Positions 44,816 through 58,597 are shown, counted from the first letter of the stretch. The stretch: 64,000 nt of DNA from Plotosus lineatus (GCA_024760905.1 CM045729.1:59007080-59071079), one strand, 5' to 3'. Notes: a model not told the origin generated them from the letters alone. Numbers and translations: made by a program.

Positions 44816-46235
44816 AAAACGTTTGTGATCTGATGTTTTCCAATGGAAAATTGGTTTTGAGAACCTTAGCATAAAGATATTTCTTGCATACCTCATTGTC
44901 ACTTGTACAGTATATAAATCAGTCAAACATGAAATTAAAATATTTAACAGTAAACAAACAAAAAAGTGCAAATATTTGTGCAATCCAGGGTAATTATAAT
45001 GCAGCATTCGAGGAAAAAGACACATTTTCTTTTATTCAAAATGCAGCTTGATTGTTTTTCTTCTTTTCAGATTTATCCATGATGGAGCAGGGATACAAAA
45101 TAAGATGGGGTTTTATTTTGTTTGTTTGTATTTTTTTTTTTTTTTTTTTTTTTTAATTACCCATGTTTTGTTCATGAGCTTGACTGTGAAAAACGGCCTG
45201 ACTTCATCATGGTAACCTTTACTATGCTATCCCCATCTCAACATCCATGCCTTCCTTACAAATGACCATTCTCATCTTTATCCTGACTCCTATTACTCCC
45301 TCCTCATTCCCCACAGCTCTATGACCTCTCTTCTGCTCTGTACCGCCCAGTGCAGCTCACTAACAGGTGCCCTACCCAGATTATTAACTGTGTGCATCCC
45401 CAAGTGGCATTGGGACGGCTCATTTGCACACTGCAGGAGCCCTGTCTAATTGCATTTTCAGCAAGCTGATTAAAGCCAAGCAATAAATCACTCATGCTGC
45501 TGACTTTGAATTGAGCCATCAGGCTTGGCATGGCGTCTACCACAGCTATACACACAGACCAACATACCACATGCTTATATTTCAGTAGAGGCTGAGACTA
45601 AAAATTTGGTGTCTTTTCAACGAGCATAATCATACCAATATTTTCCCGGTGGCACGAAGGGAGGAATAAAAGGATTGTGAATGCTTAGAAGTTTGACACA
45701 ATTGGCTCCTATTGTGATCTAAAATCTATCTAACATCAAACATGAACATGGTTTGATGCATCTTTATATCTAGTTATCATTTCACATGAAATTTTTATGT
45801 TGGAAATTCAATGCTCTGTTACCATGAAAAGATTAAATGACTCAATTTTAAGCATTCATGTTTATCTGTGATTACAAATATGTTTGAATACTATAAGATT
45901 TAAAAATACAGTGCACATCTTATACTTTAAGATGATTGGTGATGTAACCACATGACTGATAAAGACAGAATTAGGAAGGAGAAAAGGAAAGTGACAAAGG
46001 GATATACAAGCACTCTGCATGACCAATGGATGATGAGATGATGGACAAGCTCAGGGAACTCTGCTTTTCTACTGTGTCATGTTTCCAACACGTTTTACAA
46101 GATGCAACAGCTTTAGCTCCATCTTTGTGCTGTTTGTTTAACAGGGTAGTGCTGTTTTTTGGGGGTTTTTTTCCTTGATTTTTTTCTTGATTTTTATTTT
46201 TTATTTATTTTATTTTATTTTTATTTTATTTATTA

Positions 46236-46266
<31 letters not shown>

Positions 46267-46364
46267 TGCCCGATTGTCATTCTGCCAACATACAATTGTT
46301 AAGACTTCAAGTCTCTACTGTTCCTTGTAGTAAGCATGCTTTTTGGAATGTTCATTGTATGTAG
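44816..46364. other. Single-copy block
   Basis: Poly-T at 45130-45154 and a T-rich stretch ending in about 19 G at 46193-46264. 45390-45545 stands out as unique sequence with attgcattttcagcaagctg and gccaagcaataaatcactca, a candidate conserved non-coding element. No exon supported. Confidence 0.3.
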
Positions 46365-46409
46365 TTGTAAGCACCAACCCCAAAGGTTGGCCACCAGGAA
46401 GGACATCAA

Positions 46410-46615
46410 TGAACTGGCAAGAGTGTCATGGGTGCCCAAAGCTGATTGATGTGGATGTGGGAAGTGAAGGCTGGTACATCTGGTCTGATCCCTCATAAGA
46501 GCTACTTGCAGCACAAACTGCTGAAATCTGAAAACTGGCAACAACAAAAAAGTCAGAACGCACAGATTATTGCATATGGGACTAGGCAGGTGGGAATAGT
46601 GTTATGGCTTATCTA
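46410..46615 (+). pseudogene. Tc1-like transposase scrap
   Basis: gtgcccaaagctgattgatg, then a degenerate frame around 46490-46600 resembling the SDPRRAT, KKVRTHR and LLHMGL steps of a Tc1-like transposase DNA-binding domain, with several stops. Old remnant. Confidence 0.4.
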
Positions 46616-46742
46616 TGAATGGATGGATTGATGAGCAGAAACAAAGTCTTACGTTAGTTTTAAACATCAGAGGTCATGCTTCCATGACGTGGTAAAGATA
46701 AGCATGCACTAAAATGTACTGCTGAAACTGACCATTGTATGA

Positions 46743-46743
<1 letters not shown>

Positions 46744-46814
<71 letters not shown>
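46744..46814. repeat. (TG)n array
   Basis: Pure TG, then TGCG variants to 46842. Confidence 0.97.
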
Positions 46815-47107
46815 ATGTGCGTGTGCGTGTGCATGTGTGTGCATACAAAATTTGCTAAGGTTATGCATGTAAGGGGGAATGGTTGCCTAGTTATGCTTGG
46901 TCTCATAGCTAGAGAGGCACTAAGTTAAAAAAACAAAACAAAAAAACTACAGAGTAAAAAATACACACACATACAGAAAAAGAAGTGACAAGGCTTACAG
47001 ACAGTTGTTACTCTCTTCTTGCCCTGTGTAATGTGTCTACATTGGATGTAGAGTTAATGAGGAGTAGCCGCATTCCCATTCCCGACCTCTCGGCCCATTT
47101 AAGAAAG

Positions 47108-47109
<2 letters not shown>

Positions 47110-47173
<64 letters not shown>

Positions 47174-47183
47174 CCCCCCCCCC
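47110..47183. repeat. (CT)n plus poly-C
   Basis: CT to 47170, then 13 C. Confidence 0.97.
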
Positions 47184-47388
47184 TGTGACAGCCAATCGAA
47201 TACATGCACACATACTCTATGTCTATTATTCCAAGATTAACATCATTTCACTGGTATTGCAAACCAAAAGAGACAATTTTGGTGATAAAGATACAATTTG
47301 ATTCAGGATGTCACATGGCACAATGTTGCAGAGAGATATACTGAATAGAGTGGATGTAGAAATGTATTGTGAACTAGAGAATATAGAA

Positions 47389-47964
<576 letters not shown>

Positions 47965-48026
47965 TGTTATTTGCTCTACCAAAAAGTATTGAGCACTCTC
48001 CTACGGAAGGATCTACTCAGAAAATC

Positions 48027-48027
<1 letters not shown>

Positions 48028-48091
<64 letters not shown>

Positions 48092-48127
48092 TAGATAGAT
48101 AGATATAGATATAGATATAGATATATA
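48028..48127. repeat. (CT)n(TA)n(GATA)n array
   Basis: CT to 48052, TA to about 48088, then GATA-type units to the start of the RTE piece. Confidence 0.96.
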
Positions 48128-48128
48128 G

Positions 48129-48449
48129 GATCAGGAATGAACACATCAGAGGGACAGCACATGTAAGACGTTTTGGAGACAAAGTCAGAGAGGCTAGATT
48201 GCGATGGTTTGGACATGTACAGAGGCGGGATAGGTTATTGGTAGTAGGATGCTGAGGTTGGAACTACCAGGCAGAGGGTCTAGAGGAAGACCAAAGAGAC
48301 GATTCATGAATGTGGTGAAAGAGGACATGAAGGTCGTTGGTGTAAGAGAAGAAGATGCAAAGGATAGGGGGAGATGGAGGCAGATGATTCGCTGTGGCGA
48401 CCCCTGAAGGGAAAAGCCGAAAGGAAAAGAAGAAGAAGAAGAAGAAGAT
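48129..48449 (+). mobile_element. RTE LINE, short 3' copy D
   Basis: Starts gatcaggaatgaacacatca, encodes LRWFGHVQR-like and RGRPKRRF-like C-terminal sequence with a small deletion near 48232, and ends ccgaaaggaaaagaagaaga. The truncation point abuts GATA/TA simple sequence. Confidence 0.88.
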
Positions 48450-48661
48450 GTATGTATGTATGTGTGAGGCTGTACTATAACAGTCAAATGCATAGTCACT
48501 GTACGGTGACATTTTTGACTCTACTGTCACTGCCTGTTTGCAATGCCGGCCTCCGCCAATAATTTTGAGCAAGTTGTCCTGCTCCATAGTTGTATGTACT
48601 AACAATAGGCATATTCACTGTTTATATTCATTTAAAACTCCTGGGCCCTTTGTGGCTTTGT

Positions 48662-48721
<60 letters not shown>
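48662..48721. repeat. (TA)n array
   Basis: Pure TA. Confidence 0.97.
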
Positions 48722-48726
<5 letters not shown>

Positions 48727-49322
48727 GTTCAGTGTTATTAAATGTACATATATTTGATAACAGTGGTCTCACTTGGACAGTGAAAACGGACATGGGCAAT
48801 GTCGTATGGTTGCCAAGCTGGTGCTTGAGGCACTTCATCAATCAAATTTTCTAAAATGCCTTTCATTACAGGTCATCATATTAATGCGTAAATGTGCTAC
48901 CTGTGTCACTGTTTTGTGGGGATTCTGTGTTTCATTTGTAACCCAAAACATTCAGTGTACCTCCTGGTCAGCTTATGTAAACAACAACAACAACAACAAA
49001 AATCACCTTGGCACCTCTCATTGTTACAGGAGGCTCACAGCTCATCAAATAGTTGCTAAATTTAGATTGGTACTGCAGAAAATGACAGCTGTTTGAGCAC
49101 TTGCAATCAAGTGAAATTGATGTAACAGCAAACACTAAGCAGTTTCACCATATTTTCACAATATCGGTTTGGACATAGAAAATGGGAAATACATTTTTAG
49201 ATTTACGCATCATGTAGAAGTAGGCTAAGTCTGCTTATACAGAGACACCAACAGCTTGAGTCAACACCCTGGAGAACCAGCAGTAGTTGAAAACGACTAG
49301 GACAATAACAAGAGACAAGCAG

Positions 49323-49324
<2 letters not shown>
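48722..49324. other. Single-copy spacer
   Basis: Short (AAC)n near 48980-48998. No feature supported. Confidence 0.4.
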
Positions 49325-49371
<47 letters not shown>

Positions 49372-49422
49372 TCGCGCACAAACACACACACACGCACACG
49401 CACACACACACAGACACACACA

Positions 49423-49465
<43 letters not shown>
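49325..49465. repeat. (CA)n array
   Basis: CA with scattered G and T interruptions, 140 bp. Confidence 0.97.
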
Positions 49466-49467
<2 letters not shown>

Positions 49468-49833
49468 GAAAAAACAAATAAAAAACAAAACAAACAAGAC
49501 CATAGACCTCGGAATGACACATAGCACACACACCCAGAGATACATAGTGATTCACTGCAACATTCATCATGAAGCCACCAACCATCACATGATATGTCTT
49601 ATCTGGGCTTTAGACCATGATTTTTTCCACACAGTTTCCACTACAGAGGGCGTGGAGTGAGACACTTGAGCTTTCATTATCATGGTGAAACACTCTTAAA
49701 TTCACCACACAAGCAAGGCCAACCTCATTTTTATCATTCATCCACAACTATGTGCTGAAACACATCATATTCATGACATTAAAGCTCAAATGATATTTGT
49801 CTCAAATGTCACCGCAATGCCATTAGGTCAACA
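49466..49833. other. Single-copy spacer
   Basis: Nothing recognised. Confidence 0.4.
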
Positions 49834-49835
49834 CT

Positions 49836-49908
<73 letters not shown>
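49834..49908. repeat. (TG)n array
   Basis: TG with one CG. Confidence 0.97.
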
Positions 49909-49909
<1 letters not shown>

Positions 49910-50053
49910 GACCATGTCTTCTTTGCAGGGTTATAATCTTTCAAATGTTTATGCAAAGTTAAAAGCCTGAGCCATAAAATACAGTTGGAATGACACACAA
50001 ACAAACATAAACAAATTTCACACAAACATGAAGTTAAACGAAGTTGGAATGAC

Positions 50054-50255
50054 AGCTTCATCCCCCCTAGCCAATGGGAGGCCAGCGAGGCGGGATGTTG
50101 AAAGATAGCCAATGGGAGGGAGCTGCATCATCCCTCATAGCCAATGGGAGGCCAGCGGGGTGGGATGTTGGGAGATAACCAATGGGATTGAGCTGCGTCA
50201 TCCCTCCTAGCCAATTGGAGGCCAGCAAGGAGGGATGTTGAGACATGTAGTCAAT
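50054..50255. repeat. CCAAT-box minisatellite, three units of 67-70 bp
   Basis: Units start at 50054, 50121 and 50191, each opening agct followed by tcatccc. Each contains tagccaatgggaggccagc, a gggatgttg block and, about 30 bp on, a second ccaatggga-like element. This gives five or six CCAAT boxes in 200 bp of locally GC-rich DNA. About 140 bp downstream are gaatggcgcgtttt (near 50388) and cgtttggcgcttttc (near 50430), which look like E2F-type TTTGGCGC sites. A short frame at 50390 (MARFNVSMACLNGTFGAFHK) has no recognised relative. Confidence 0.6.
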
Positions 50256-50756
50256 GGAACAGCAAGTCTAAATTTAGGTGGAGGTGCAGACATCGCTTTA
50301 CCTTACTCTCTCTGACACATGGTATGGATCAAAGTGCTTCCAACATTACAGCTCACACTTTTTTTCCCACCTATTATTTGAATGTTTGAATGGCGCGTTT
50401 TAATGTTTCAATGGCGTGTTTGAATGGCACGTTTGGCGCTTTTCATAAGAATAATTTGTTTCGTACACAGAGGGAAAAAAATGTAGGCAAATGTTTTTTG
50501 TATACTGGATTTTTTTGTATTCTGGGGATTTCGTATGAAGAGGGCCATTTGTATATTATATATAGGTTGTTGCCTCTCAATAACATCCAGTGGATGGAGC
50601 CGACAAATCTGAATCTGCTATCTGAATCTATAATTCCAAGGGGACGAGCAAAGCACAGCAGGGTCAAACTCACTTTTAGTTTTTGACAATTGACTTTTTT
50701 GGCTGGACATGAGTTTTTAGTACAGCCATGTGAACACAAATGTATGTGACAAGATT
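50256..50756 (+). other. Spacer with short unrecognised frame
   Basis: A 98-codon frame (50390-50686) shows no motif, signal or splice support. I do not call it a gene. Its only interest is its position after the CCAAT minisatellite. Confidence 0.25.
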
Positions 50757-50893
50757 ACTTTTTTTTTTTTTTTTTTTTTTTGTGAATTTGTAATCTCACA
50801 CCAGAATGGTAGCATGCAGACTGGTTCAGGTTGAGTGACATTTTTTTTAACAGTTCAGAATTCCTAGTTGGGATATATGGAGTATTTGTGAAT

Positions 50894-51053
50894 CTTCTTC
50901 TTCTTCTTCTTCTTTTCCTTTCGGCTTTTCCCTTAGGGGTCGCCATAGCGAATCATCTGCCTCCATCTCACCCTATCCTTTGCATCTGCTTCTCTTACAC
51001 CAACGACCTTCATGTTCTCCTTCATCACATCCATGAATCGGCTCTGTGGTATG
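50894..51053 (-). mobile_element. RTE LINE, 160-bp 3' copy F, with TSD
   Basis: cttcttcttcttcttttcct, then ttagggg tcgccatagcgaatcatctg and ccttcatcacatccatgaat. A 16-bp duplication tggagtatttgtgaat flanks it (50878-50893 and 51054-51069). Severe 5' truncation. Confidence 0.88.
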
Positions 51054-51069
51054 TGGAGTATTTGTGAAT

Positions 51070-51630
51070 GACAACCGTAATACTGTCTGCTTTTGTGCTC
51101 CTTAGAGCATCTTTCACACTAATGAAGATAATGGCTTCCACATGCGCTTTTGAACTTTTCACTTCAGGAATCCCCATTAGTAGGTATTTCATTAAACATT
51201 GGTTTAAACACAGAGTGCAGGGACTAGTTTTTATGTGCAAAATATATGGTGACAATCACCATATTTTCAAAAAATGTAACAAAAACCTGTAGAGGAATAC
51301 GACTTTTAATCAAAGATGCATTAAATCGAGAACTGTAATGCAAAAATGAAAGAGTATATGCAGGCAAGGCCTTGTAAAAGATTCTGGGCACAAAGTGCAT
51401 ATGATGATTTCTAATTTTTCGTTAATACACGACAAGAAAATCATAGGGGCAGAAGAGAATGTGCACTCTAAATTGTACAACTACATGATAGGAGGAATAG
51501 GAGGAGCAGAAGATTTATTCGTTCATGCCTCATAATAACTGGGACTTGAAAGCTCACAAGCCAGCCTTGTGATTTCATTTTAGACATTATGAAAATGGCC
51601 TTACATCCCCCCTGGCTTTCTTTAAGGTAC
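51070..51630. other. Single-copy spacer
   Basis: Nothing recognised. Confidence 0.4.
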
Positions 51631-51640
51631 TTTGTGTGTG

Positions 51641-51723
<83 letters not shown>
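51631..51723. repeat. (TG)n array
   Basis: TG with one CG. Confidence 0.97.
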
Positions 51724-51727
<4 letters not shown>

Positions 51728-52190
51728 CAGAAATTGAAAGCGACAGAATGAAAAAGCACAAGACTGCACAATAACTCATAAAACTAGATATATCTTTTTT
51801 CAGCTTGTGGTTCATGTCAATGAGGAAGGTCCCAGCTATGTCCATTTAAGTGGTAATAAACAAGGGCACTGGCTATGGCTGAGAATGTGTAAGCATGGTT
51901 TCTAAAGCCGGGGGTCCATTAAGCTTCTAAATCCCACTGTGGCTGTTTCAGCATGTTCTCCATTCAGTACTGCCTTTGCTTCCATTTTGCCCAAATTTCT
52001 CAGTCTTCTTTCACACTGTCCATTGGCCTCTTTTCACCATCAATCCTCTTAGCTAGTCAGTTTCTGTCTGCTGCTGGCAGCAGTGAGGTGTGGATGAAAG
52101 AGGGATGCTCTACCAGAATGAAGCCTTAGAGAAAAGCTGACTACCTAATCAATAGTTAGAGCTTACTGTTAAAAATTCAGGTTCACATCC
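51724..52190. other. Single-copy block
   Basis: 51900-52150 looks unique, with no frame. Confidence 0.35.
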
Positions 52191-52437
52191 ATCATTCATT
52201 TGAAGAAAAAAAAAAAAAAACTTAGTCCTACGGCCTATCTCAGCCAAGCCTAGGTGAGGACAAGGTAAACCCTAAACAGCTCACATGTCCATCGCAGACA
52301 ACACACAAAACCAAGGGGTAACATGGGGTAACTCGGAATAGCTAGTTAGCCCACTGTGCATGCCTTTTTACTTTGGGAGGAAACTAGAGCACCCAACAAA
52401 GAAACACAAACAATGAATCAAACCCATAGATATCATT
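52191..52437 (-). mobile_element. V-SINE-like copy, decayed
   Basis: catccatcattcatttgaag, poly-A, tcctacggcctatctcagcc, aacagctcacatgtccatcg, then ttgggaggaaactagagcac and aatgaatcaaacccatagat. Confidence 0.6.
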
Positions 52438-52458
52438 GCTCCCTTGCATGTGTGCATG

Positions 52459-53110
<652 letters not shown>

Positions 53111-53274
53111 CGTGGATTTAGTGAAGGCTTGCAACCTTGTCCCTGGGCTATCTTGTGGGGAACATTTCATGAGCGCGGTGTACCAGACGCATTGCTATAG
53201 GCCATTCTATCTCGCTATCACCGGCGCCAGAGCTTGGTCTGCATTGGTAACAACAGATCTAATTCCGGTTTCCG

Positions 53275-53598
53275 GTGAGAGTTGGAATCCACCAAGGCTG
53301 TACTTTGTCACCGATTCTGTTCATATTTTTTATGGACAGAATTTCTAGGCATGGCCGAGGCGTTGAGAGGTTCTGGTTTGGTGGCCATAGGATCACGTCT
53401 CTGCTTTTGGCAGATGATGTTATTCTTTTGGCCTCATCATTCCTGGACCTCCAGCTCTCATTGGAGCGATTTGCAGCCGAGTGCAAAACAGCCAGGATGA
53501 GAATCAGCACCTCCAAGTCTGAGGCCATGACTCTCAGCCAGAAGAGGGTTGAATGCAACCTCAGGGTCTGGAATGAGGTCCTGCCCCAAGTGGAGTAG
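53275..53598 (+). pseudogene. Rex3-type reverse transcriptase palm
   Basis: 107 codons: RVGIHQGCTLSPILFIFFMD (QG block), ISRHGRGVERFWFGGHRIT, SLLLADDVILLASSFLDLQL (ADD loop intact), CKTARMRISTSKSEAMTLSQ, and LPQVE before a TAG stop. The motif A Asp is upstream in another phase (53103-53160, VDLVKACNLVP). Clearly non-functional because of the stop and shifts. Confidence 0.85.
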
Positions 53599-53634
53599 CT
53601 CAAGTATCTCTGGGGCCTCACAAGTGAGGTAAGG

Positions 53635-54086
53635 ATGGAGCGAGAAATTGATAGGCAGATCACTGCAGCCTCTGCTATAAGCCCAAACTTGTACTGGTTC
53701 ATCGTAGTGAAGAGGGAGCTGAGGTGCAAGGCAAAATTCTCAATTTACCAGTTGATCTATGTTCCATCACTCACCTATGATAACGAGATTTGTGCAGTAA
53801 CCGAAAGAACAAGATCGCGGTTACAAAAGGCTAAAATAAGCCTCCTGAAATGAGCAGGGTATTGGGACTCTCCCTTAGATATAATGTGAGAAGCTCAACC
53901 ATCCAGGAGGAGCTCGGAATAGAACTGCTGCTCCTCCACGTTGAGAGGAGCCAGTTGAGGTGGCTCGGGCATCTGGTTAGAATACCTCCCCAATGCCACC
54001 CTGGTGTAGTGTTTCAGGTATGTCCAATCGCGAAGAGAACCCGGGGTCGACCCAGAACACACTGGAGTGATATGTCTCTCGGCTAG
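53635..54086 (+). pseudogene. Rex3-type C-terminal blocks
   Basis: 53635-53853 has MEREIDRQITAASAIS, VVKRELRCKAKFSIYQLIY and AVTERTRSRLQKAKI. 53850-54086, after a shift, has VLGLSLRYNVRSS, LLLHVERSQLRWLGHLVRIP and GRPRTHWSDMS. These are counterparts of R1 and R2 but more diverged. Confidence 0.85.
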
Positions 54087-54215
54087 TCTGGGAACACCGC
54101 GGTGTCCCCCCAAAAGAGCTGAAGGAAGTGGCTGGGGAGAGGGATATCTGGACCTCACTGATTAGGCTGCTGCCCCACAACCCGGTGCCGGAACAAGTGG
54201 AAGAAGATAAGGATA

Positions 54216-55762
54216 TATAAATATAGCAGGATGGCAGCAAAGTAGACAAAAATGTTCAGTATTTAATTTGTATAGTGGTCAGACGGCTCAGTACAATAAT
54301 ACTAATTGTCCTACTGGGAACTCACGGTGCTTGAAACCACAGTGTGCTGTGCTTTTGTCTTTTCCCCCAGAAAATAAAGAGTTCAGAAAATATTAAATTG
54401 GCTTAACAGCAGGCATGTTTCCAAAATGTACATCATTTTCTTCTGCTTTGCTGGAAGACTATAATGGGAGAATATTCAGAGTGTGTTGAAGGGCATAAGA
54501 GAAAACTCCCTGATTTAAATTACTGTGGTTTTCCCACACAGTGTGACCGAATTTCACATCTATATTTTAGAGATATTGCCATTATTTGATACTTTCCTAA
54601 ATAAATGTTTGGCTAAACCACTCATTTCCAACCTGGCACATATGTCAACCTGCTCCAATGTTAAACTGCCTGGACTATTGGCACGCACATCTCCCAGGTG
54701 CTAGTGATGCACCTAGCATCAGCTGTCCAAGCAGCTCAACACAGGAGACTGCCAGCTGAAAATATGAAGAAAAAAAGGGATTCATTCCAAACAATGAACA
54801 TCATTGCAACATGGTTGGACTCTCCATGGCATATGCATTCTGATCTTTTTCTTTAACCATGCTGACATGATGAAAATCAATGAATGGTTTATTATTTTAC
54901 TGCTCTGTGGCTGTGATTGCCGTCCTGTAGTGTGCTTCATGCCCAGTGACATTGAACTACTGAACTGGATGCACAGCAGGAGTGTACCACCAAGGGCTCG
55001 AGTTGCTATCACTATTGCATCTTCAAAATGCATTTTAAATACTTGAAGTCAGTCTGTTAAATAAGTGCTTTGGCAATTAACAGATTCTACAGTAAAACAA
55101 AACACATAAACAGAGTTGGAAATTAACACTAGTCTGCTAGCCCATGGTGAGTAAAAGGTCTGTAGGATGAGTGAAATTATCTAGCAAGTCATCCTGCTTG
55201 TGATCTGATAAATCCAATGGGCAAACAAGATAGAGTGTTGCTGACCAGTAAATATGAAGAAGGGCTAATACATTCATACAGTAATTTCACTTGTCCTGAT
55301 GCCCAGTCGCTTATATTTGTTAAATTCCGATCCTGCATAAAATATAATTTCTAACAGTGTCTTACTAATTCATTCAGTTATGAATATGAGAAAAGAATTT
55401 ACTTTTATTTGACCTTCAATTGTCCAAAATAACACAAATGAATGTGTATGAACTAATATTATAACACAAGGCAGCACTACTGCATTATTTCTCCTATGCT
55501 GAGCTCCACAAACACATTACCGGCTTTCACACAAGCAATCTTCATCTTTAATCTTTGATAAAGTGCTGACGTGATTTATGAGCAATAATTCTATTTCATC
55601 ATTTAAATCTTGTGCTCGCTTTTCAGAAACCCAGAAGTACCCACAAAATATAGAGTGAAACTGTCAAGGTGAATAATTACAAATGAATGCCAGCTATATA
55701 CAATCGCTGTATAGGCACAAATTTAGCCAGTCATGTCTTATCTGGTTTATTTAGATAATGCT

Positions 55763-55765
<3 letters not shown>
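54216..55765. other. Single-copy block
   Basis: 1.5 kb free of recognised repeats. 54370-54560 and 55505-55690 (caataattctatttcatcat, gtgaataattacaaatgaat) are the best candidates for conserved non-coding sequence. No exon called. Confidence 0.3.

Positions 55766-55766
<1 letters not shown>

Positions 55767-55848
<82 letters not shown>
55767..55848. repeat. (TA)n array
   Basis: Pure TA. Confidence 0.97.
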
Positions 55849-55849
<1 letters not shown>

Positions 55850-55850
<1 letters not shown>

Positions 55851-56126
55851 TTTAACACTAGGGTTTAGTGAGATTTAAGCAGTACATTTTAGCAAATTTA
55901 TGCACAAATTCACACACAAAGAAAAGAAAATCAGTAATAAGATTAGGGATCTTTATTATCAATGTTGCATGAACAATGAAAATTAGTTTAGCAGCTCTTG
56001 ATTTAGCATCAATTATAAAAATAAAGTGAACAGAAGACAACTAAGGAACTACACAAAGTTATACATGCGCATATGCCTACATACATATATGCACATATCT
56101 ATATGTACAGTACATATATAGACACA
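55850..56126. other. Single-copy spacer
   Basis: Nothing recognised. Confidence 0.4.
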
Positions 56127-56127
56127 T

Positions 56128-56456
56128 CTTCTTTTCCTTTTTTTCGGAGGTCGCCTCAGCGAATCATCTGATTTGCATGTTTAATTTGGCACAAGTTTTT
56201 GTCGGATGCCCTTCCTGACGCAACCCATTAGCAAGGGGCAGAAACATGCTAATGGCTAAGCAGCCTACTCTTTACAAAAGTCAGCAATGGTTCTTTTACA
56301 TGAACCTCCCACCATAGACGGTGAGAGACATGGCCGACCTTTGATAACCCAGTGAGCTGCACTGGGGAACAGTGACAAGCTTATGGAGAGTGAGACTTGA
56401 ACCCTCAACTTTAGGATCAGCGATCCAGCACCCTTTACCACCAGGCCACCACTGCC
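56128..56456 (-). mobile_element. SINE-A copy 15, RTE-like tail
   Basis: cttcttttcctttttttcgg, ggtcgcctcagcgaatcatc, tcggatgcccttcctgacgc, body, then head gagacttgaaccctcaactt and ccaggccaccactgcc. Complete from tail to head. Confidence 0.82.
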
Positions 56457-56489
56457 CCAAGATATATAGACACATATACATGCATATAT

Positions 56490-56930
56490 CCACAGAAGGG
56501 TGAATGATATGTTAAAGGTGCATGATGTACACCGGGTAGAGCTAGAGATTTTAATTAAATGTTATAATATTCGAGACCTGCTCTAAACATGAGTATTGCA
56601 TTTAAAAGTTAACCATGAGTATTGCATGGAAATATGAGTATTGCACTTAGAGATATTACTGCACTGTCTAAGAAGATGGTCCGAATGATGATTATTCAGT
56701 CAGTGAGTGTGATGGTGGTGGTGGGTTACATGTTTAACAGCTTGTAGGTAAAAGCTGTTCTTAGGTATGTTAGCTTTAGTTTTTAGTGCCCTATACCGTT
56801 TTACAGATTGGAGGGTGGTGGTGGTGGGAGGGTCCAGGGTGTGTGTGGTCCCAGATAATTCCACTGGATAATAATGGATGCAATCAAAACCAAAGTCTTT
56901 GCCGGCCTGATAATAAGGGTTACAAGTCAA
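56490..56930 (+). mobile_element. LINE 3' UTR fragment, Rex1/Babar-like
   Basis: atgagtattgcatttaaaag and variants repeated, ctaagaagatggtccgaatg, acatgtttaacagcttgtag, gtgccctataccgttttaca, gtccagggtgtgtgtggtcc. I recognise it as the UTR part upstream of the terminus seen at 23536. No coding sequence. Confidence 0.5.
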
Positions 56931-56934
56931 GATT

Positions 56935-58097
56935 TTATAAAATAATATAAAGTCTTAACAAGTCTGTATGTGATTTCAATTGAATACTGTATAATAAAGT
57001 TTATTTATGTGTTGTGTTTCATTTTGTGGATTTTTTTATTTTATTTTTTTTTTAATTAATTTTTTTTTTTTTTAGTCCATACTACACCACTGTGCAAATA
57101 TTATGGGCATTATATATCTTATATTTTGGATAAATGCTAGTAAGATAATAAATATAGTGGGGCAGCTGCTAAATAATAGTTAATTTGCCCTTGTAAAATA
57201 ATATTTAAAAAAAAATAAATCAACCATAACTTTTTATCATACAGTACATGCTGTTTTTTCACCAAAAATAGTTGGCTCTGTGTTTGTTTGTTCTGTGTTT
57301 TGCCCCAGATTCTTTAATCAACAGAGCAGTGCTGTTCTTCACACAGGAAAAGAAAAATGCAATTTCTCCCCCTGAGATTAATCCTATGCTTCGTCAAGCT
57401 TTTCCTAAAGGTGACATATTGTTGGATTTTGAAATCACTGGGTTAAAGAATTTCTTTAACCTGGAATTCTTATCTACGTTTGAATGCTCTGTCCCCATCG
57501 TGCCACACTTACACACTTCCCTTTCACTCTTTATGCATCAAGCAGCCTGATTTACCAGTTCTTCAATTTTTCATTTTCTTGAATTTTTCTTTTTTTGTTA
57601 TTAATTCGAATATCCTTTCATGATTTAATTTTCATTCAAAATAAAGAGGTACTTTTTATAATATGTCAGTCTGTTTCATTAGATACTTTGCCTAAACTTT
57701 GAGTAGAGCCAGCATATACGTATTTTTGATTTACTGCACAATTAACCATTATTCAAGAAACTAATTAAATTACACATCAGAAAGTCTCAAGGCACAGATA
57801 GGTGTCACACTGGGGTACGGGCTCCTGTGCAAAGAAAATGCCATACATGGTCTTATTTTAAGTATTTTTTATTGAAAATATAAGTCAAGAGACTTTTCAA
57901 TTTCTCGGCCCGACAAACAATTTATGATGTGATTTCAGTAGATCACATCCTAGGAGAGAGCATTTTAATTAATTCTTCCCAGGTTAACACTCACCTTACA
58001 CTAAATAAAAATGTATATATTCTAGGCAAACTGATGAAGTGTCTCCTGGAACATCTCAGGTATATTCAAATAACAGTTGCAGTTTACATGTGTTACA

Positions 58098-58134
<37 letters not shown>

Positions 58135-58320
58135 TGAAGTAAACAGATCTGAGTGGATTTTAATTATGGCACTGTAAACAATATTTATTTTGGTTGAAAA
58201 GTATTCATCGTGGACAAGGGTTTGGTGTTTCCTCCACAAGTGGAAACTGAACTAGAATGTTTCTGAGCTGTAAAATATGTTCGTTTTTGTAAAAATTAAC
58301 ATACCGCTGTGTTCAACACA
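56935..58320. other. Single-copy block
   Basis: T-rich at 57030-57075 and poly-A at 58101-58131. A 21-bp palindrome centres on 57450 (ggttaaagaatttctttaac). A 92-codon frame at 57272 has no motif and is not called. Confidence 0.35.
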
Positions 58321-58597
58321 GTGTCATGGTAGTTATCTCTCACAGCAAAAAGTTCTTGGGTTTGAATCTCATTCTCGGTAAGGGTGCTTCTGTATGGAGT
58401 TTGCATGTTCTAACCATGCCTGCTCGGGTTTTCTCCAGATCCTGCCTGCAGTCCAAAGGTAAGAACATTAGACTAATTGGCTGTTTGAAATTGCACCTAG
58501 GTGTGAGTGTGAATGGTTGGGTGTGAGCTGCCCTGTTATGGCCTGGCCAGCTGTTCAGGGTACATCCCACCTTCACTCAGTGTTGGCTGTTACAGAC
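58321..58597 (+). mobile_element. V-SINE/Mermaid-like copy
   Basis: gtgtcatggtagttatctct head, gggtttgaatctcattctcg B box, tggagtttgcatgttctaac, gtgtgagtgtgaatggttgg and ccagctgttcagggtacatc. Confidence 0.75.

Noticed and set aside
50054..50255. CRISPR-like array
   Set aside because: Units are contiguous and similar throughout, with no unique spacers; a minisatellite in a eukaryotic genome.
57272..57550. 92-codon frame as a possible exon
   Set aside because: No motif, no splice signal I trust, AT-rich composition like its surroundings.
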